A stretch of DNA of 64,000 bases, taken from IMG/VR virus record IMGVR_UViG_3300032286_000710, positions 1-64,000 of that record; one strand, 5' to 3'. The notes below the pieces were generated by a model, which saw only the letters and a list, made by a program, of their open reading frames with translations, was not told the origin of the DNA and searched no databases. Of this stretch, positions 46,343 through 55,909 are shown in pieces; the first letter of the stretch is position 1, and the number at the start of each line of letters is the position of its first letter. The stretch is from a virus. The position numbers and the translations under genes are program-made.

Positions 46343-47809
46343 ATGGAAGTAACACTGACTGATATTGGATCAGAAAGAGCCGTTTTAGCTGGATTATTGC
46401 AGCACGGTATAGATGGATATGTAGCGGTATCTGACATAGTGAGTCAAGACACTTTCGGACATTTGAACAATCAAATATTGTTTAAGTGCATTGAAAAAGT
46501 TATTCTCAACGATCAGAAAGTAGACATACCATCCATATTATCCGCAGCAGATCAGTTAAATCTTTCTGAAAGTATAAATACAGATCAAGAGTTGAAGTAT
46601 ATAAAGTCTCTAATGGACTTCCCCATCAACAAAGATAATGTTTTTAGCTTTGCAATACAGATGAAGAAGTTTGAGTTTGCACGTAAAATAAAAGGTCTTA
46701 CTGCAAAGATTCATAAAGATGTAGATAGTGTTACTGGTGCTGAATCTATAAATGAGATTATACAAATACTTGAAAATCCAGTTACTGATTTCTTAAGGGA
46801 AGATGATAGCGGCGATCTTCCAGAAAAGATTGGCAAGGATGCTAAAGATTATATACAGTTTCTAGAAGAGAATAAATGTGATATCATAGGTATTCCAACG
46901 GGCTTCAATAAATATGATGAAGCAATTGGTGGCGGATTACGAAGGAAATGTGTTGATTTAGTATCAGCAAGACCAAAGGTTGGAAAAAGCGTATTCGCTG
47001 ATAATGTAGCATTAAATGTATCTTCCGGTGGCGTTCCAGTACTGATGTTAGATACTGAAATGAGTAAGGAAGATCACTTAAATAGACTATTGGCAAATAT
47101 CAGCGGAGTTCCAATTAATGAAGTTGCTACTGGTAAATTCACAGATGATGAAGAAAAACGACGCAAGGTGATGGAAGCAATCGAAAAGATTGAATCTATA
47201 CCTTACAGTTATGTTAGCGTTGCTGGAAAGCCGTTTGAACAAATACTTAACCTAATTAAGCGTTGGGTTATGCAAGAAGTCAGAATTGGCGACAATGGCA
47301 AGACAAACAACTGTCTTATCATATATGATTATCTTAAGTTAATGTCATCGACTTCTATTACTAATAATATACAAGAATACCAAGCACTTGGTTTTCAGAT
47401 TACATCACTACATAATCTTTGCGTCAAGCTTGACATACCATGTTTGTCCTTTGTACAATTGAACCGTGACGGCATAACAAAAGAAAGCACAGACGCTGTT
47501 TCTGGATCAGACAGATTGATTTGGTTATGTACATCATTTAGCATATTCAAAATCAAATCTCCAGAAGAACTAGCAGAAGATGGGCCAAATGCTGGAAACA
47601 GGAAGCTTGTACCGATTGTTTCAAGACATGGTGGAGGCTTGGACGATGGTGATTACATTAACATGGTAATGCAGGGATCTCACGCAAAGTTAAGAGAGCT
47701 GAAAACACGTAACGAATTTAAGAATCAGCCAGTTGGAGACACTGGCATGGTAGACCAGAACACATTAGATAAGCTAAAAATTAATGGACTTGCAGAAGAT
47801 CAAGAATAG
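46343..47809 (+). CDS. dnaB: DnaB-like replicative helicase, 488 aa
   Basis: Unwinds DNA ahead of the fork. An N-terminal helical domain (about 1-150) is followed by a RecA-like motor: IPTGFNKYDEAIGGGL (184-199), Walker A SARPKVGKS (208-216), VLMLDTEMSKEDH, and FVQLNRDG(I)-type motif. ATG 46343 is 1 nt after the previous stop; a longer frame would overlap the zinc ribbon gene. Its partner primase starts inside its end. Confidence 0.92.
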   Translation: MEVTLTDIGSERAVLAGLLQHGIDGYVAVSDIVSQDTFGHLNNQILFKCIEKVILNDQKVDIPSILSAADQLNLSESINTDQELKYIKSLMDFPINKDNVFSFAIQMKKFEFARKIKGLTAKIHKDVDSVTGAESINEIIQILENPVTDFLREDDSGDLPEKIGKDAKDYIQFLEENKCDIIGIPTGFNKYDEAIGGGLRRKCVDLVSARPKVGKSVFADNVALNVSSGGVPVLMLDTEMSKEDHLNRLLANISGVPINEVATGKFTDDEEKRRKVMEAIEKIESIPYSYVSVAGKPFEQILNLIKRWVMQEVRIGDNGKTNNCLIIYDYLKLMSSTSITNNIQEYQALGFQITSLHNLCVKLDIPCLSFVQLNRDGITKESTDAVSGSDRLIWLCTSFSIFKIKSPEELAEDGPNAGNRKLVPIVSRHGGGLDDGDYINMVMQGSHAKLRELKTRNEFKNQPVGDTGMVDQNTLDKLKINGLAEDQE

Positions 47810-48824
47810 TCTTAACGATCAGTCAGAAGAAGTATTCTCAAAACTAGGTATGAAATACGAGGTTTTGGGAGATAATATCTATTGTAATTGTCCTGTTCAT
47901 GAGGGTAGCGACAATCCAAGAGCTTTCTCATTCTCTAAAGATAAAGGTATATGGAAGTGCTGGACTAGAGATTGTCAACAACAATATAGAAATGACATAT
48001 TTGGAGTCATAAGAGGATCACTTTCAAAAGAGAGTGGAGTAGAGGCTGAATTTTCTGATGCTTTAAAATGGGCATGTGATTTTCTAGGTATCAAAAAGGG
48101 TAGAAGTTCATCTCAAAAACCCGCCGTAAAAGAACCAGTAAAAGAAGATGACTTTAATAAACTAGTAAACACAATAAACTCTAAAATTAAACTAGATGAT
48201 AATTATCCAGCCATTGAAATAGATGAGTGTGTAAAAACACCATCACAATACTTTATATCTAGGGGATTCAAACCAGAAACTTTAGTTCATTTTGATGTTG
48301 GAGATTGTTATGATCGTGTATCAAAATTATACGAAAGATCAGTAGTCCCCATTCATAATGATACGGGCGATAAAGTAATAGCTTGTATAGCAAGGTCTAT
48401 AAAAGAATATAGAAGCCCAAAGTTTCTTCTAGATCCAAAGGGGTTTGATAAGAGATACTTCTTTTATAACTATCACCGGGCTATAGAAAGCGTTAAGCAA
48501 ACATCATCATTGTTTCTTGTAGAAGGGCAGGGCGATGTTTGGAGACTATATGAAGCTGGTATTACTCAGTCAATGAGTCTTTTTGGTAGGAGTCTTAGCA
48601 AAGAACAAGAACTAAAACTGTCTAAAATGCCTCTCACTCATATAATAGTCTTACTAGACAACGATCAAGCTGGTCGAGAGGCAAAGGTTCAACTCCAGAG
48701 ACAATTGGGTAGAATGTATAAATTATCTTTCCCCAAAATACCAACCAAAGACGTTGGCGAGATGAGAGTTGAACAAATAAAGAATATTATTATACCACAG
48801 GTCAAGGGAACAATAAATGGTTAA
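47784..48824 (+). CDS. dnaG: DnaG-like primase, 346 aa
   Basis: Synthesises RNA primers. N-terminal CHC2-type zinc finger: C36-P-V-H39, C59, C64. After a linker comes a TOPRIM domain with SLFLVEGQGDVW (Glu) and HIIVLLDNDQAG (Asp-x-Asp). Shorter than bacterial DnaG (about 580) because the helicase-binding C-terminal domain is missing. It overlaps the helicase by 26 nt, so the two are probably made together. Confidence 0.9.
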   Translation: MDLQKIKNSLNDQSEEVFSKLGMKYEVLGDNIYCNCPVHEGSDNPRAFSFSKDKGIWKCWTRDCQQQYRNDIFGVIRGSLSKESGVEAEFSDALKWACDFLGIKKGRSSSQKPAVKEPVKEDDFNKLVNTINSKIKLDDNYPAIEIDECVKTPSQYFISRGFKPETLVHFDVGDCYDRVSKLYERSVVPIHNDTGDKVIACIARSIKEYRSPKFLLDPKGFDKRYFFYNYHRAIESVKQTSSLFLVEGQGDVWRLYEAGITQSMSLFGRSLSKEQELKLSKMPLTHIIVLLDNDQAGREAKVQLQRQLGRMYKLSFPKIPTKDVGEMRVEQIKNIIIPQVKGTING

Positions 48825-49557
48825 AATTATTGGTATTTCTGGTAGAAAACAGTCTGGAAAAAATACTGTAGCAAATTATATTAATGGTCAAGTGTTAAAG
48901 GAAAGGTCTATGATTAATGACTTTGCTATTAGCGATGATGGCAACTTGTTAATAAATACTCAGGATATAACTGGGACAAGTGGGTATGGAATATTTGATG
49001 TTACCAGAAAAGACTCAATTTTTGTGGAGTACGCACAAAGAGAATTGTGGCCTTATATCAAAGTATACCATTTCGCAGATTACTTGAAAGACATGTCAGT
49101 TAATCTATTTGGTCTTAATTCTAAGAACGTTTACGGTAATGATGACCAAAAGAATGAATCTACCCCTTTTCTATGGGAAGAAATGCCAACAGAAACAAAT
49201 AAAGTTGGAAATATGACACACAGAGAGTTTTTAGAGTACCTTGGGACTAAAATAATAAGACGAGTCAAATCAGATGCTTGGGTACATGCTACAATAAATA
49301 AAATATTAGATGAAGATTCTCAGTTAGCTATTGTTCCAGATGTTAGATTCCCTAACGAAGTTAAAGCCATAAAAGACAATGGTGGAATTGTTATTAGATT
49401 AACTAGAAACATATTTAGCAGTGATTCTGAGTCAGAGTCATCATTAGATAGTGATAAATTTGATTGGCATAATTTTGATACAGTAATTGATAATCATAAT
49501 ATGACACTAGAAGTTCTATGTGATGAACTCAAAAATAATAACTTTTGGAGATTTTAA
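48817..49557 (+). CDS. Deoxynucleoside monophosphate kinase, 246 aa
   Basis: Walker A GRKQSGKN (about 9-16) at the start of a P-loop kinase, then a helical lid, IVPDVRFPNEVKAIKDNGGIVIRLTR (about 170-195), the T4 gp1-type substrate-side segment. It phosphorylates dNMPs for DNA synthesis. Overlaps primase by 8 nt. The C-terminal stretch carries Ser/Asp repeats (SSDSESESSLDSD). Confidence 0.85.
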   Translation: MVKIIGISGRKQSGKNTVANYINGQVLKERSMINDFAISDDGNLLINTQDITGTSGYGIFDVTRKDSIFVEYAQRELWPYIKVYHFADYLKDMSVNLFGLNSKNVYGNDDQKNESTPFLWEEMPTETNKVGNMTHREFLEYLGTKIIRRVKSDAWVHATINKILDEDSQLAIVPDVRFPNEVKAIKDNGGIVIRLTRNIFSSDSESESSLDSDKFDWHNFDTVIDNHNMTLEVLCDELKNNNFWRF

Positions 49558-50577
49558 ATGCTAGTAACTTACATACGATCATCTAGTTATAATAATTATG
49601 CATATTGTCAAATGCAATATTTCATAACATATGTTCTTGGGCATCAACCAGATAGTGGTAAAAAGGCAGAGTTAGGGACTATTGTTCATAAGGTAATGGA
49701 AACATTAGCTCAACTCAAAAAGTATCAGCAAGACAATCCCAAGAAATTGACTTTATCAATAGAGGATGATGCTTTAAAAACAGTATCAATTAAAAAGAAT
49801 GAATTATTGACTAGCACACTGGTTGATAAACTTTTGTCTAGAAGCTTTGATTTTTATACTGAAGGATCTAAACATACTTTTACTAAAGGTGATAGAGATT
49901 TATGTTTAAAGCTTGTATGGGATACCTTAAAGTATAATGACGGTCAATTTGATCCACGATTAAGGAAAATAGTCGCAGCAGAACCTCATTTTGATATACC
50001 AATTGATGAAGATTGGGCTTTTTATGAGTATGAAGTAAATGGTCAAAAGGTTAAGGGGCAATTGGCTATTAAAGGTACAATTGACCTAGTAACGGAAACA
50101 GAAGAGGGGATCATTGAAGTAATTGATTGGAAGACCGGAAGAAGGCTAGATTGGGCAACCGGCGAGGAAAAGACATATGGTAAGTTGTGTTCAGATCCTC
50201 AGTTATTGCTATATAATTATGCAATTTCTAAGCTTTTCCCACAATATAAGCAGTCAATAATGAGTATCTTTTTCATTAAGGATGGCGGTCCATTTTCTAT
50301 GTGTTTTGACAAAGCTGATGAAAAAAGGTTCTTAGAAATGCTAAAAGATAAGTTTCTAGACATCAAGCATAACGAAAAACCACAGCCAATTTCGCCCAAT
50401 AGAGAGAACTGGAAATGCACTAAGTTGTGCCATTATTGCAAGAACAAGTGGCCCGAAACCGACCAGAACATGTGTATATATATAGAGAATAGTATAAAAA
50501 CTAAGGGTATGGATCAAACCATAAAGGATTGCACAAGGCCGGGATTTGATATTGGATTTTATTCTGCTCCCGGTTAA
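49558..50577 (+). CDS. RecB/Cas4-type nuclease, 339 aa
   Basis: PD-(D/E)XK fold: GTIVHKVME (His), KGTIDLV (Asp) and IIEVIDWKTGRR (Glu/Asp, Lys). Cys17 and the C-terminal cluster CTKLCHYC...C (about 288-305) form a likely 4Fe-4S clamp, as in Cas4/AddB. It would process DNA ends for recombination or degrade host DNA. GGAG lies within the end of the kinase gene. Confidence 0.82.
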   Translation: MLVTYIRSSSYNNYAYCQMQYFITYVLGHQPDSGKKAELGTIVHKVMETLAQLKKYQQDNPKKLTLSIEDDALKTVSIKKNELLTSTLVDKLLSRSFDFYTEGSKHTFTKGDRDLCLKLVWDTLKYNDGQFDPRLRKIVAAEPHFDIPIDEDWAFYEYEVNGQKVKGQLAIKGTIDLVTETEEGIIEVIDWKTGRRLDWATGEEKTYGKLCSDPQLLLYNYAISKLFPQYKQSIMSIFFIKDGGPFSMCFDKADEKRFLEMLKDKFLDIKHNEKPQPISPNRENWKCTKLCHYCKNKWPETDQNMCIYIENSIKTKGMDQTIKDCTRPGFDIGFYSAPG

Positions 50578-50588
50578 GGAAAGGAAAT

Positions 50589-51461
50589 ATGAGTAAATTA
50601 CTTACAATCGGAATGGCTACATATGACGATTTTGATGGGGTGTATTTCACTACTCAATCGTTAGTAATGTATCAAGAAGTACTAAAAAATATTGACTATG
50701 AGATAATAGTCATAGACAATAATCCAAGCGGAAAACACGGGCAGGCTGTTAAGGATGTATCTGGGTGGCTTAGAAGTTATGTAAAATATATACCATATGA
50801 GGAAAAAGCAAGTACAGCAGTAAGAAACGAAATATTTGCTAATTCATCTGGTAAATATACAATATCTATTGACTGCCATGTTTTAATTAAACCCGGTGCA
50901 ATAGAGTCACTATTAAAATATTACGAAAGTAATCCAAATTGTAAAGATATAATACAAGGGCCAATGATATATGATGATCAAGTAAGTTATTCAACTCAAT
51001 TTGATCCATCTTGGCGTGGAGATATGTTCGGCACATGGGGTACAAACAAAGATGCTTATGAAAAGGGTGAACCTTTTGATATACCCATGATGGGGCTTGG
51101 GTTGTTTTCATGTGAGACAAAAAACTGGTTAGGATTTAATAAGCATTTTAAAGGATTTGGCGGAGAAGAAGGATATATACACGAAAAATTTAGAAGAAAT
51201 GGTGGACGAGCAATATGCTTGCCACAACTAGGATGGTTACATAGATTTGGTAGGCCAGAGGGTGTTAAATACAGGCTAGTCTTAGAGGATAGAGTTTGGA
51301 ATTATTTTGTTGGGTGGTTAGAAATAACAAAAGATCCAAATGATATAATGGTTTTGGGTGCATATAACTACTTTAGAAATAGAATACCTAGAGAAAGCTT
51401 AGATAACATTTTTAACGACGCTAAAAAACTAATACTTGGAGATAATTATGCCACTTCCTAA
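50589..51461 (+). CDS. Glycosyltransferase, GT2-like (GT-A fold), 290 aa
   Basis: LTIGMATYDDFDGVYFTTQSL starts the nucleotide-binding strand; EIIVIDNNPSG follows; YTISIDCHVLIKP has the D-x-H metal site that replaces DxD in this subfamily; GFGGEEGYIHEKFRR is the acceptor-side helix. AAGGA upstream. Substrate unknown; part of the glycan gene set. Confidence 0.8.
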   Translation: MSKLLTIGMATYDDFDGVYFTTQSLVMYQEVLKNIDYEIIVIDNNPSGKHGQAVKDVSGWLRSYVKYIPYEEKASTAVRNEIFANSSGKYTISIDCHVLIKPGAIESLLKYYESNPNCKDIIQGPMIYDDQVSYSTQFDPSWRGDMFGTWGTNKDAYEKGEPFDIPMMGLGLFSCETKNWLGFNKHFKGFGGEEGYIHEKFRRNGGRAICLPQLGWLHRFGRPEGVKYRLVLEDRVWNYFVGWLEITKDPNDIMVLGAYNYFRNRIPRESLDNIFNDAKKLILGDNYATS

Positions 51462-52419
51462 AAGAAACAAAGATGAAGATAAGAATAAATTCGTAGCACG
51501 ATGTATTAGTAGCGATGCTATGAAGAAAGAATATCCAGATAATTCTCAAAGAGTAGCAATTTGCATGAGCCAAGCCACGGCAGATTGTGGTTGTGTAGAA
51601 TCCGCAGATTTTTATATGCAAATGGAAGCTGGATATGAAGAAGAAATTGACGAAAATAATTTCTACATTCCTGCCGAAGCAGAGTATGAAGATTTTGGCG
51701 AAGAAACAGAAGAGTGGGACATTGCTGGAGAAAGGCCGGGACTTTGGGAGAACATAAGAAAGAAGAAAGAAAGAGAAGGCAAGAATTACAAACCAGCAAA
51801 AAGAGGCGATAAAGATCGTCCAGATCCAGAGTCTTGGAAAAAGGCTCAATCTGACGATAGCATAATGGCTATTGAGCAAGTTCAAAAAATGCGTGATCAA
51901 CTTGTTGAAATAGCATCAAAGATTGATGGAATGGTTGATACTCCAATAGAATTTGAAGATTGGACTAAGGATATGATTTCTAAAGCAGAAATATATGTAC
52001 AAAATATATATGATTTTGTTAAGTATTATAGTCCAGATAAGTATGAAGATGATGACTTGTCAGAAACAGAAGCCAAGTATGAATATCAAGATCCACAAAC
52101 TGGAGAAGTCTATCAATATAGACGAAAAGGATATTATGAACGTGATGGCAGAGTTTTAATGTATATGGGAGAAGGTAGTGAATATCAAGGAAGAAAAGTT
52201 ACACTAAATAAACCCTTTAGAACTCCAGATGGTCCAAAGAAGTTTAGCGTATATGTTAAGAACGATAGGGGCAATGTAGTCAAGGTAAACTTTGGCGATC
52301 CAAATATGGAAATCAAAAAAGATATTCCAGCTAGACGTAAAAGCTTTAGAGCAAGAATGAGATGTGATAATCCTGGCCCCAAATATAAAGCAAGATATTG
52401 GGCTTGTAAGAGTTGGTAA
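51448..52419 (+). CDS. Multi-module phage protein, probable head/packaging or DNA-modification adaptor, 323 aa
   Basis: GGAG before ATG 51448 sets the start. Three segments recur in phage and giant-virus proteins: residues 1-45 (FVARCISSDAMKKEYPDNSQRVAICMSQ), GLWENIRKKKEREGKNYKPAKRGDKDRPDPESW near 95-130, and the C-terminal KKFSVYVKND...DIPARRKSFRARMRCDNPGPK...YWACKSW (about 262-323). Such modules often hang on head-maturation or capsid-related proteins and their function is unknown. Confidence 0.55.
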   Translation: MPLPKRNKDEDKNKFVARCISSDAMKKEYPDNSQRVAICMSQATADCGCVESADFYMQMEAGYEEEIDENNFYIPAEAEYEDFGEETEEWDIAGERPGLWENIRKKKEREGKNYKPAKRGDKDRPDPESWKKAQSDDSIMAIEQVQKMRDQLVEIASKIDGMVDTPIEFEDWTKDMISKAEIYVQNIYDFVKYYSPDKYEDDDLSETEAKYEYQDPQTGEVYQYRRKGYYERDGRVLMYMGEGSEYQGRKVTLNKPFRTPDGPKKFSVYVKNDRGNVVKVNFGDPNMEIKKDIPARRKSFRARMRCDNPGPKYKARYWACKSW

Positions 52420-52433
52420 CTTGAGGAGTAAAA

Positions 52434-53012
52434 ATGCCTTCTTTGAATAAAGATTTTATATTACAACTAAAAGATAACTATAAAAACTATAGTAATTTTA
52501 TAGAAACTGGTACATATATGGGTCAAACTATAATGGAAATGGAACCCATGTTTGAAAAATTATATACTATAGAAATTAAAGAAGATATTTATAATACTAC
52601 AAAAAATACTTATTCTGGAAACAAGATAGAATTTATACTTGGGGATAGTTCCACAGAATTAAAAAAGTTACTCCCCAAAATAATTGGTAAATCGTTAATT
52701 TTTTTAGATGGTCACTGGAGTGCTGGGGACACCGGAAAAGGTGTAAAAGATTGTCCACTAATAGAAGAAATTGATAGCATAAATTTATATCATAAAGATA
52801 AAGCAATTGTGATTATAGATGATGTTAGATTATTTGGCATGGGGCCAAACAAAAACAATGAAGTATGCAATTGGGAAGATATAGAAGTTAATAAAATACT
52901 AGATACTCTAAATAATAGGATAACAGATTATTATTATTTACCAAGTGAATTTTTTGAAAAAGACAGATTAGTATTACATATAACTGGAGAAAATTATGAA
53001 CAAAATAGATGA
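52434..53012 (+). CDS. SAM-dependent methyltransferase-like protein, 192 aa
   Basis: [13 protein letters not shown] (about 21-33) is the degenerate motif I of TylF/MT24-type O-methyltransferases, with [17 protein letters not shown] and SLIFLDGHW as motifs II-IV. Could methylate a sugar hydroxyl, in line with nearby glycosyltransferases. AGGAG 6 nt upstream. Confidence 0.72.
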   Translation: MPSLNKDFILQLKDNYKNYSNFIETGTYMGQTIMEMEPMFEKLYTIEIKEDIYNTTKNTYSGNKIEFILGDSSTELKKLLPKIIGKSLIFLDGHWSAGDTGKGVKDCPLIEEIDSINLYHKDKAIVIIDDVRLFGMGPNKNNEVCNWEDIEVNKILDTLNNRITDYYYLPSEFFEKDRLVLHITGENYEQNR

Positions 53013-53523
53013 TCTTTTAGAACAGCAGTCACAAGCACAAGAAGTAGTAGTAGTTGGTTATTCTAGTGACCAAGTAATTGAATTACTAAAAAAATCTTTG
53101 AATATTCACTGGCAGCAGACAACTGTTTTAACTGCACAAGCAGAACATCTTGAACGATGGGGTTATAAGAAATTAGCAGCAGTTATTAAGGCAGATTCTA
53201 GACAAGAACAAGAACATGCTGCTATTAATATCAAAAGGCTTGAATTTTTTGATGCCGATTATCAACCATTAATAGTAAGTCCACCATCTTGGAAGAGGCA
53301 CGATATGGTGGCCATGATTGAATACAATCTTAATTCAGTCAGAGAAGCATCAGTCGCTGAAAGAAACACAATTGTTGCTGCTAGGGCGGTTGGAGATGAA
53401 ATTACTGCTAATATGATGATTCCATTATTACAGGGCAGTGAAGATGGAATTGAATTATATGAGGGCTATTTAAAGCTTATTGAAGAAATGGGTCTTGATA
53501 ACTTCTTGAGTATACAGGTTTAG
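52996..53523 (+). CDS. Bacterioferritin-like diiron protein, 175 aa
   Basis: Four-helix layout with the diiron pattern E-x-x-H in AEHLERWG and [17 protein letters not shown], then E-R-N in the C-terminal helices ([35 protein letters not shown]), as in bacterioferritins/Dps-like proteins. It would store iron or remove peroxide/oxygen near the diiron NrdB. The N-terminal 25 residues are not conserved. A terminator follows. Confidence 0.75.
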   Translation: MNKIDDLLEQQSQAQEVVVVGYSSDQVIELLKKSLNIHWQQTTVLTAQAEHLERWGYKKLAAVIKADSRQEQEHAAINIKRLEFFDADYQPLIVSPPSWKRHDMVAMIEYNLNSVREASVAERNTIVAARAVGDEITANMMIPLLQGSEDGIELYEGYLKLIEEMGLDNFLSIQV

Positions 53524-53531
53524 TAGTTTTG

Positions 53532-53563
53532 CTTGGGGGTCATATTGACTTATGGCCCCCAAG
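53532..53563 (+). terminator. Terminator-like hairpin upstream of the polymerase genes
   Basis: CTTGGGGGTCATA (53532-53544) pairs with TATGGCCCCCAAG (53551-53563), with one G-T pair, around the loop TTGACT. No T-tract follows, so it would terminate poorly unless aided. It contains the -35 and spacer of the next promoter. Confidence 0.7.
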
Positions 53564-53573
53564 ATGGTATAAT
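53545..53573 (+). promoter_or_regulatory. Sigma70-like promoter of the DNA polymerase genes
   Basis: TTGACT (53545-53550) forms the loop of the hairpin above, then a 17-bp spacer, then TATAAT (53568-53573). It would start transcription of the split polymerase operon (ATG 53611, AAGGA 7 nt upstream). Confidence 0.8.
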
Positions 53574-53610
53574 AAGTTGTTGATCTCTTGATTTTGAAAT
53601 AAGGAAATAT

Positions 53611-55236
53611 ATGAATTGGTTCCCGTTGAAGAATTTTACTCATTATAGTTTGCTCAAGGGGTATTCCAAACCAGAAGAATTAGCAAAGAAATGCAAGGAT
53701 AATGGATATCCAGCATGTGGCATTTGTGATTATAAAACATTATCTGGTGCAGTTGCCTTCTATAAAGCTTGCAAGAAGCAAGGCATAAAGCCAATCATTG
53801 GATGCTCGTTTGATTTTGCTACACTTTTTGCCAAGAACAAAGATGGGTGGTACGAGTTAATTGAGATGGTTTCATCACTAGATGAAAATGGTAAGTTACC
53901 AGAGCAATATGACAATACAAATATCAGTAAAAATTTGATTAGTGTCTATAATGCTCCTACTGAATTAATGCCTATTAGTTATTATACAAATAGGGAAGAT
54001 GCCAAACTTCACAGAATATTATTATGTTCTGACATGAAGACTACGCTACCAAGAATAAAGAAGTGCATTAGGCCAGATAACAAGGGTGGTCTAAATATAG
54101 ATTCAAAATATCCAGAAGAGCATATGGATAAATTAGTATATTTTATGCAAGATTCTTTTTACGTCAAAGACAAGGATGAATCTAAGGGGTTAGACTCGTC
54201 TAAACTAAAAGAGATTTATGACCAGTGCGAAGACTATGATATTCTTAGCAAGCCAATGCTACCTAAATTTGAATGTCCAAAAGGGGCATCAGAAGAAGAT
54301 TATCTCAAAGAACTATGCCGTATTGGCTGGAAGAAAATACTAATAGATCAAAATAAGGTATCAAAAGAAGAAGATAAGCAGAAGTATTTGAGTAGATTCA
54401 AGGAAGAGTTTGATGTTATTAAAGATGCTAATCTATTCGGATATTTTCTTATTGTTCGTGATATTATAAAGCACGTTAATGATATGGGTTGGTTATCTGG
54501 TCCCGGTAGAGGATCTGCCGCAGGGTGTTTAATCTCATATTTAATTGGTATCACAAAGATTGACCCAATAGAGTTTGACCTTCTATTTGCACGATTTTAT
54601 AACGCTGGAAGAAATAGTGCTGATCATATATCTCTACCAGATATTGATATAGACGTTCCCGGTACTAAACGTGATGAAATTATCGCATATCTAAAGGATA
54701 AATATGGTCATAGTCGAGTCAGTCAAATGTTAACGTTTGGCAGACTTCAAGGCAAAAGTGCTATCAAAGAAGTCTTGCGTGTTAATGAGGCTTGTTCATT
54801 CTCTGAAATGAATGCTATAAGTAATTGTATTCCAGATGAAGCAAAGATTTCAGACCAGTTAGCAGAAATGGATGATGAAGATCGTTCTATTATTAAATGG
54901 GCATTAATCAACAACTCTGAGGATCTAAGAGATTTCTGTAGAATATCAGAAGATGGTAAACTTGAGGGTGAATACGCAGAATATTTTGAACAAGCTATTC
55001 AGATAGAGGGAACATTCAAAACTCAGGGAAAACACGCTGCCGGTGTAGTAATTTCAGCAGAGCCACTTCAAAAGGTATGCCCAATGGTAAAACAAAAAGG
55101 TTCATCAGAAAAGGTGGCTGGACTTGAAATGGCAGACTTAGAGGCATTAGGCCACGTAAAGTTTGACGTTCTAGGAATTAATTTGCTAGATAAAATTATG
55201 AAGATTGAAGAACTAACAGGAGTATCTAATGGCTAA
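53611..55236 (+). CDS. dnaE: DNA polymerase III alpha subunit, N-terminal half (PHP + palm), 541 aa
   Basis: PHP domain at the start (FTHYSLLKGYSKPEELAK), but both metal histidines of the HxH are replaced (Lys and Phe), so it is probably inactive. The palm follows: GPGRGSAAG (297-305), catalytic PDIDID (343-348; Asp344, Asp346), GKHAAGVVIS near 470 and the third aspartate Asp519 in VKFDVLGI. It stops 22 residues later (GVSNG), where an intact DnaE would run into the fingers. The exonuclease gene starts 8 nt before its stop. Confidence 0.92.
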   Translation: MNWFPLKNFTHYSLLKGYSKPEELAKKCKDNGYPACGICDYKTLSGAVAFYKACKKQGIKPIIGCSFDFATLFAKNKDGWYELIEMVSSLDENGKLPEQYDNTNISKNLISVYNAPTELMPISYYTNREDAKLHRILLCSDMKTTLPRIKKCIRPDNKGGLNIDSKYPEEHMDKLVYFMQDSFYVKDKDESKGLDSSKLKEIYDQCEDYDILSKPMLPKFECPKGASEEDYLKELCRIGWKKILIDQNKVSKEEDKQKYLSRFKEEFDVIKDANLFGYFLIVRDIIKHVNDMGWLSGPGRGSAAGCLISYLIGITKIDPIEFDLLFARFYNAGRNSADHISLPDIDIDVPGTKRDEIIAYLKDKYGHSRVSQMLTFGRLQGKSAIKEVLRVNEACSFSEMNAISNCIPDEAKISDQLAEMDDEDRSIIKWALINNSEDLRDFCRISEDGKLEGEYAEYFEQAIQIEGTFKTQGKHAAGVVISAEPLQKVCPMVKQKGSSEKVAGLEMADLEALGHVKFDVLGINLLDKIMKIEELTGVSNG

Positions 55237-55909
55237 TAGAGACTATATTATATTTGATTTTGAAACAGGATCACGTAATCCACACAAAACACAACCAACA
55301 CAAATTGCTGCTATTGCTTTAGATGGAAGAACATTGCAGATGAAGGGTCAATTCAATAGTGAAATCAAGCCTATTTTTGATGATGAAAAGGCTATAGCGG
55401 CTGGATTTGATCCTGTACAAGATGAAGCTTTAAAGATAACGAAGAAAACAAGAGAACAATTAGAATTAGCACCATCTTTAAAGTCTGTGTGGAATAAATT
55501 TACAAAATTTGTTGATCAGTACAATTGGAAGGGTGAACCATTTTTTAATCCTATCCCCGTTGGTTTTAATATAATTGGCTTTGATATGCACATTATACAT
55601 AGACTATGCAAGGAATTTGGACCTTGGGACAAAGAGAGAGAACAGCAAAAACTATTTAGTAGAGTCTATAAGATAGATATTATGGATAGTGTATTTGCTT
55701 GGACAGAAAGCGATCCAAGTGTTAGGTCTATAAGTATGGACTCATTACGCGAGAGAATGGGCTTGAGTTTTGATAATGCTCACGATGCTCTACAGGACGT
55801 TAAAGATGAGGCAAATATATTTATTAAGCTTATGAAGACTCATCGTGCGGTGTATCAGAACATGAATTTTGATAAGGCGTTTGCTGATGGAAATTTGTAT
55901 GTTAAATAA
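55229..55909 (+). CDS. dnaQ: DnaQ-like 3'-5' proofreading exonuclease, 226 aa
   Basis: DEDDh nuclease with all catalytic residues: Asp10-x-Glu12 (IIFDFETGS), Asp119 (GFNIIGFDMH), and His185/Asp190 (NAHDALQDV). It would remove misincorporated bases for the polymerase whose two halves flank it. Overlaps the N-terminal half by 8 nt and the C-terminal half by 11 nt, in three different reading frames. Confidence 0.92.
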   Translation: MANRDYIIFDFETGSRNPHKTQPTQIAAIALDGRTLQMKGQFNSEIKPIFDDEKAIAAGFDPVQDEALKITKKTREQLELAPSLKSVWNKFTKFVDQYNWKGEPFFNPIPVGFNIIGFDMHIIHRLCKEFGPWDKEREQQKLFSRVYKIDIMDSVFAWTESDPSVRSISMDSLRERMGLSFDNAHDALQDVKDEANIFIKLMKTHRAVYQNMNFDKAFADGNLYVK

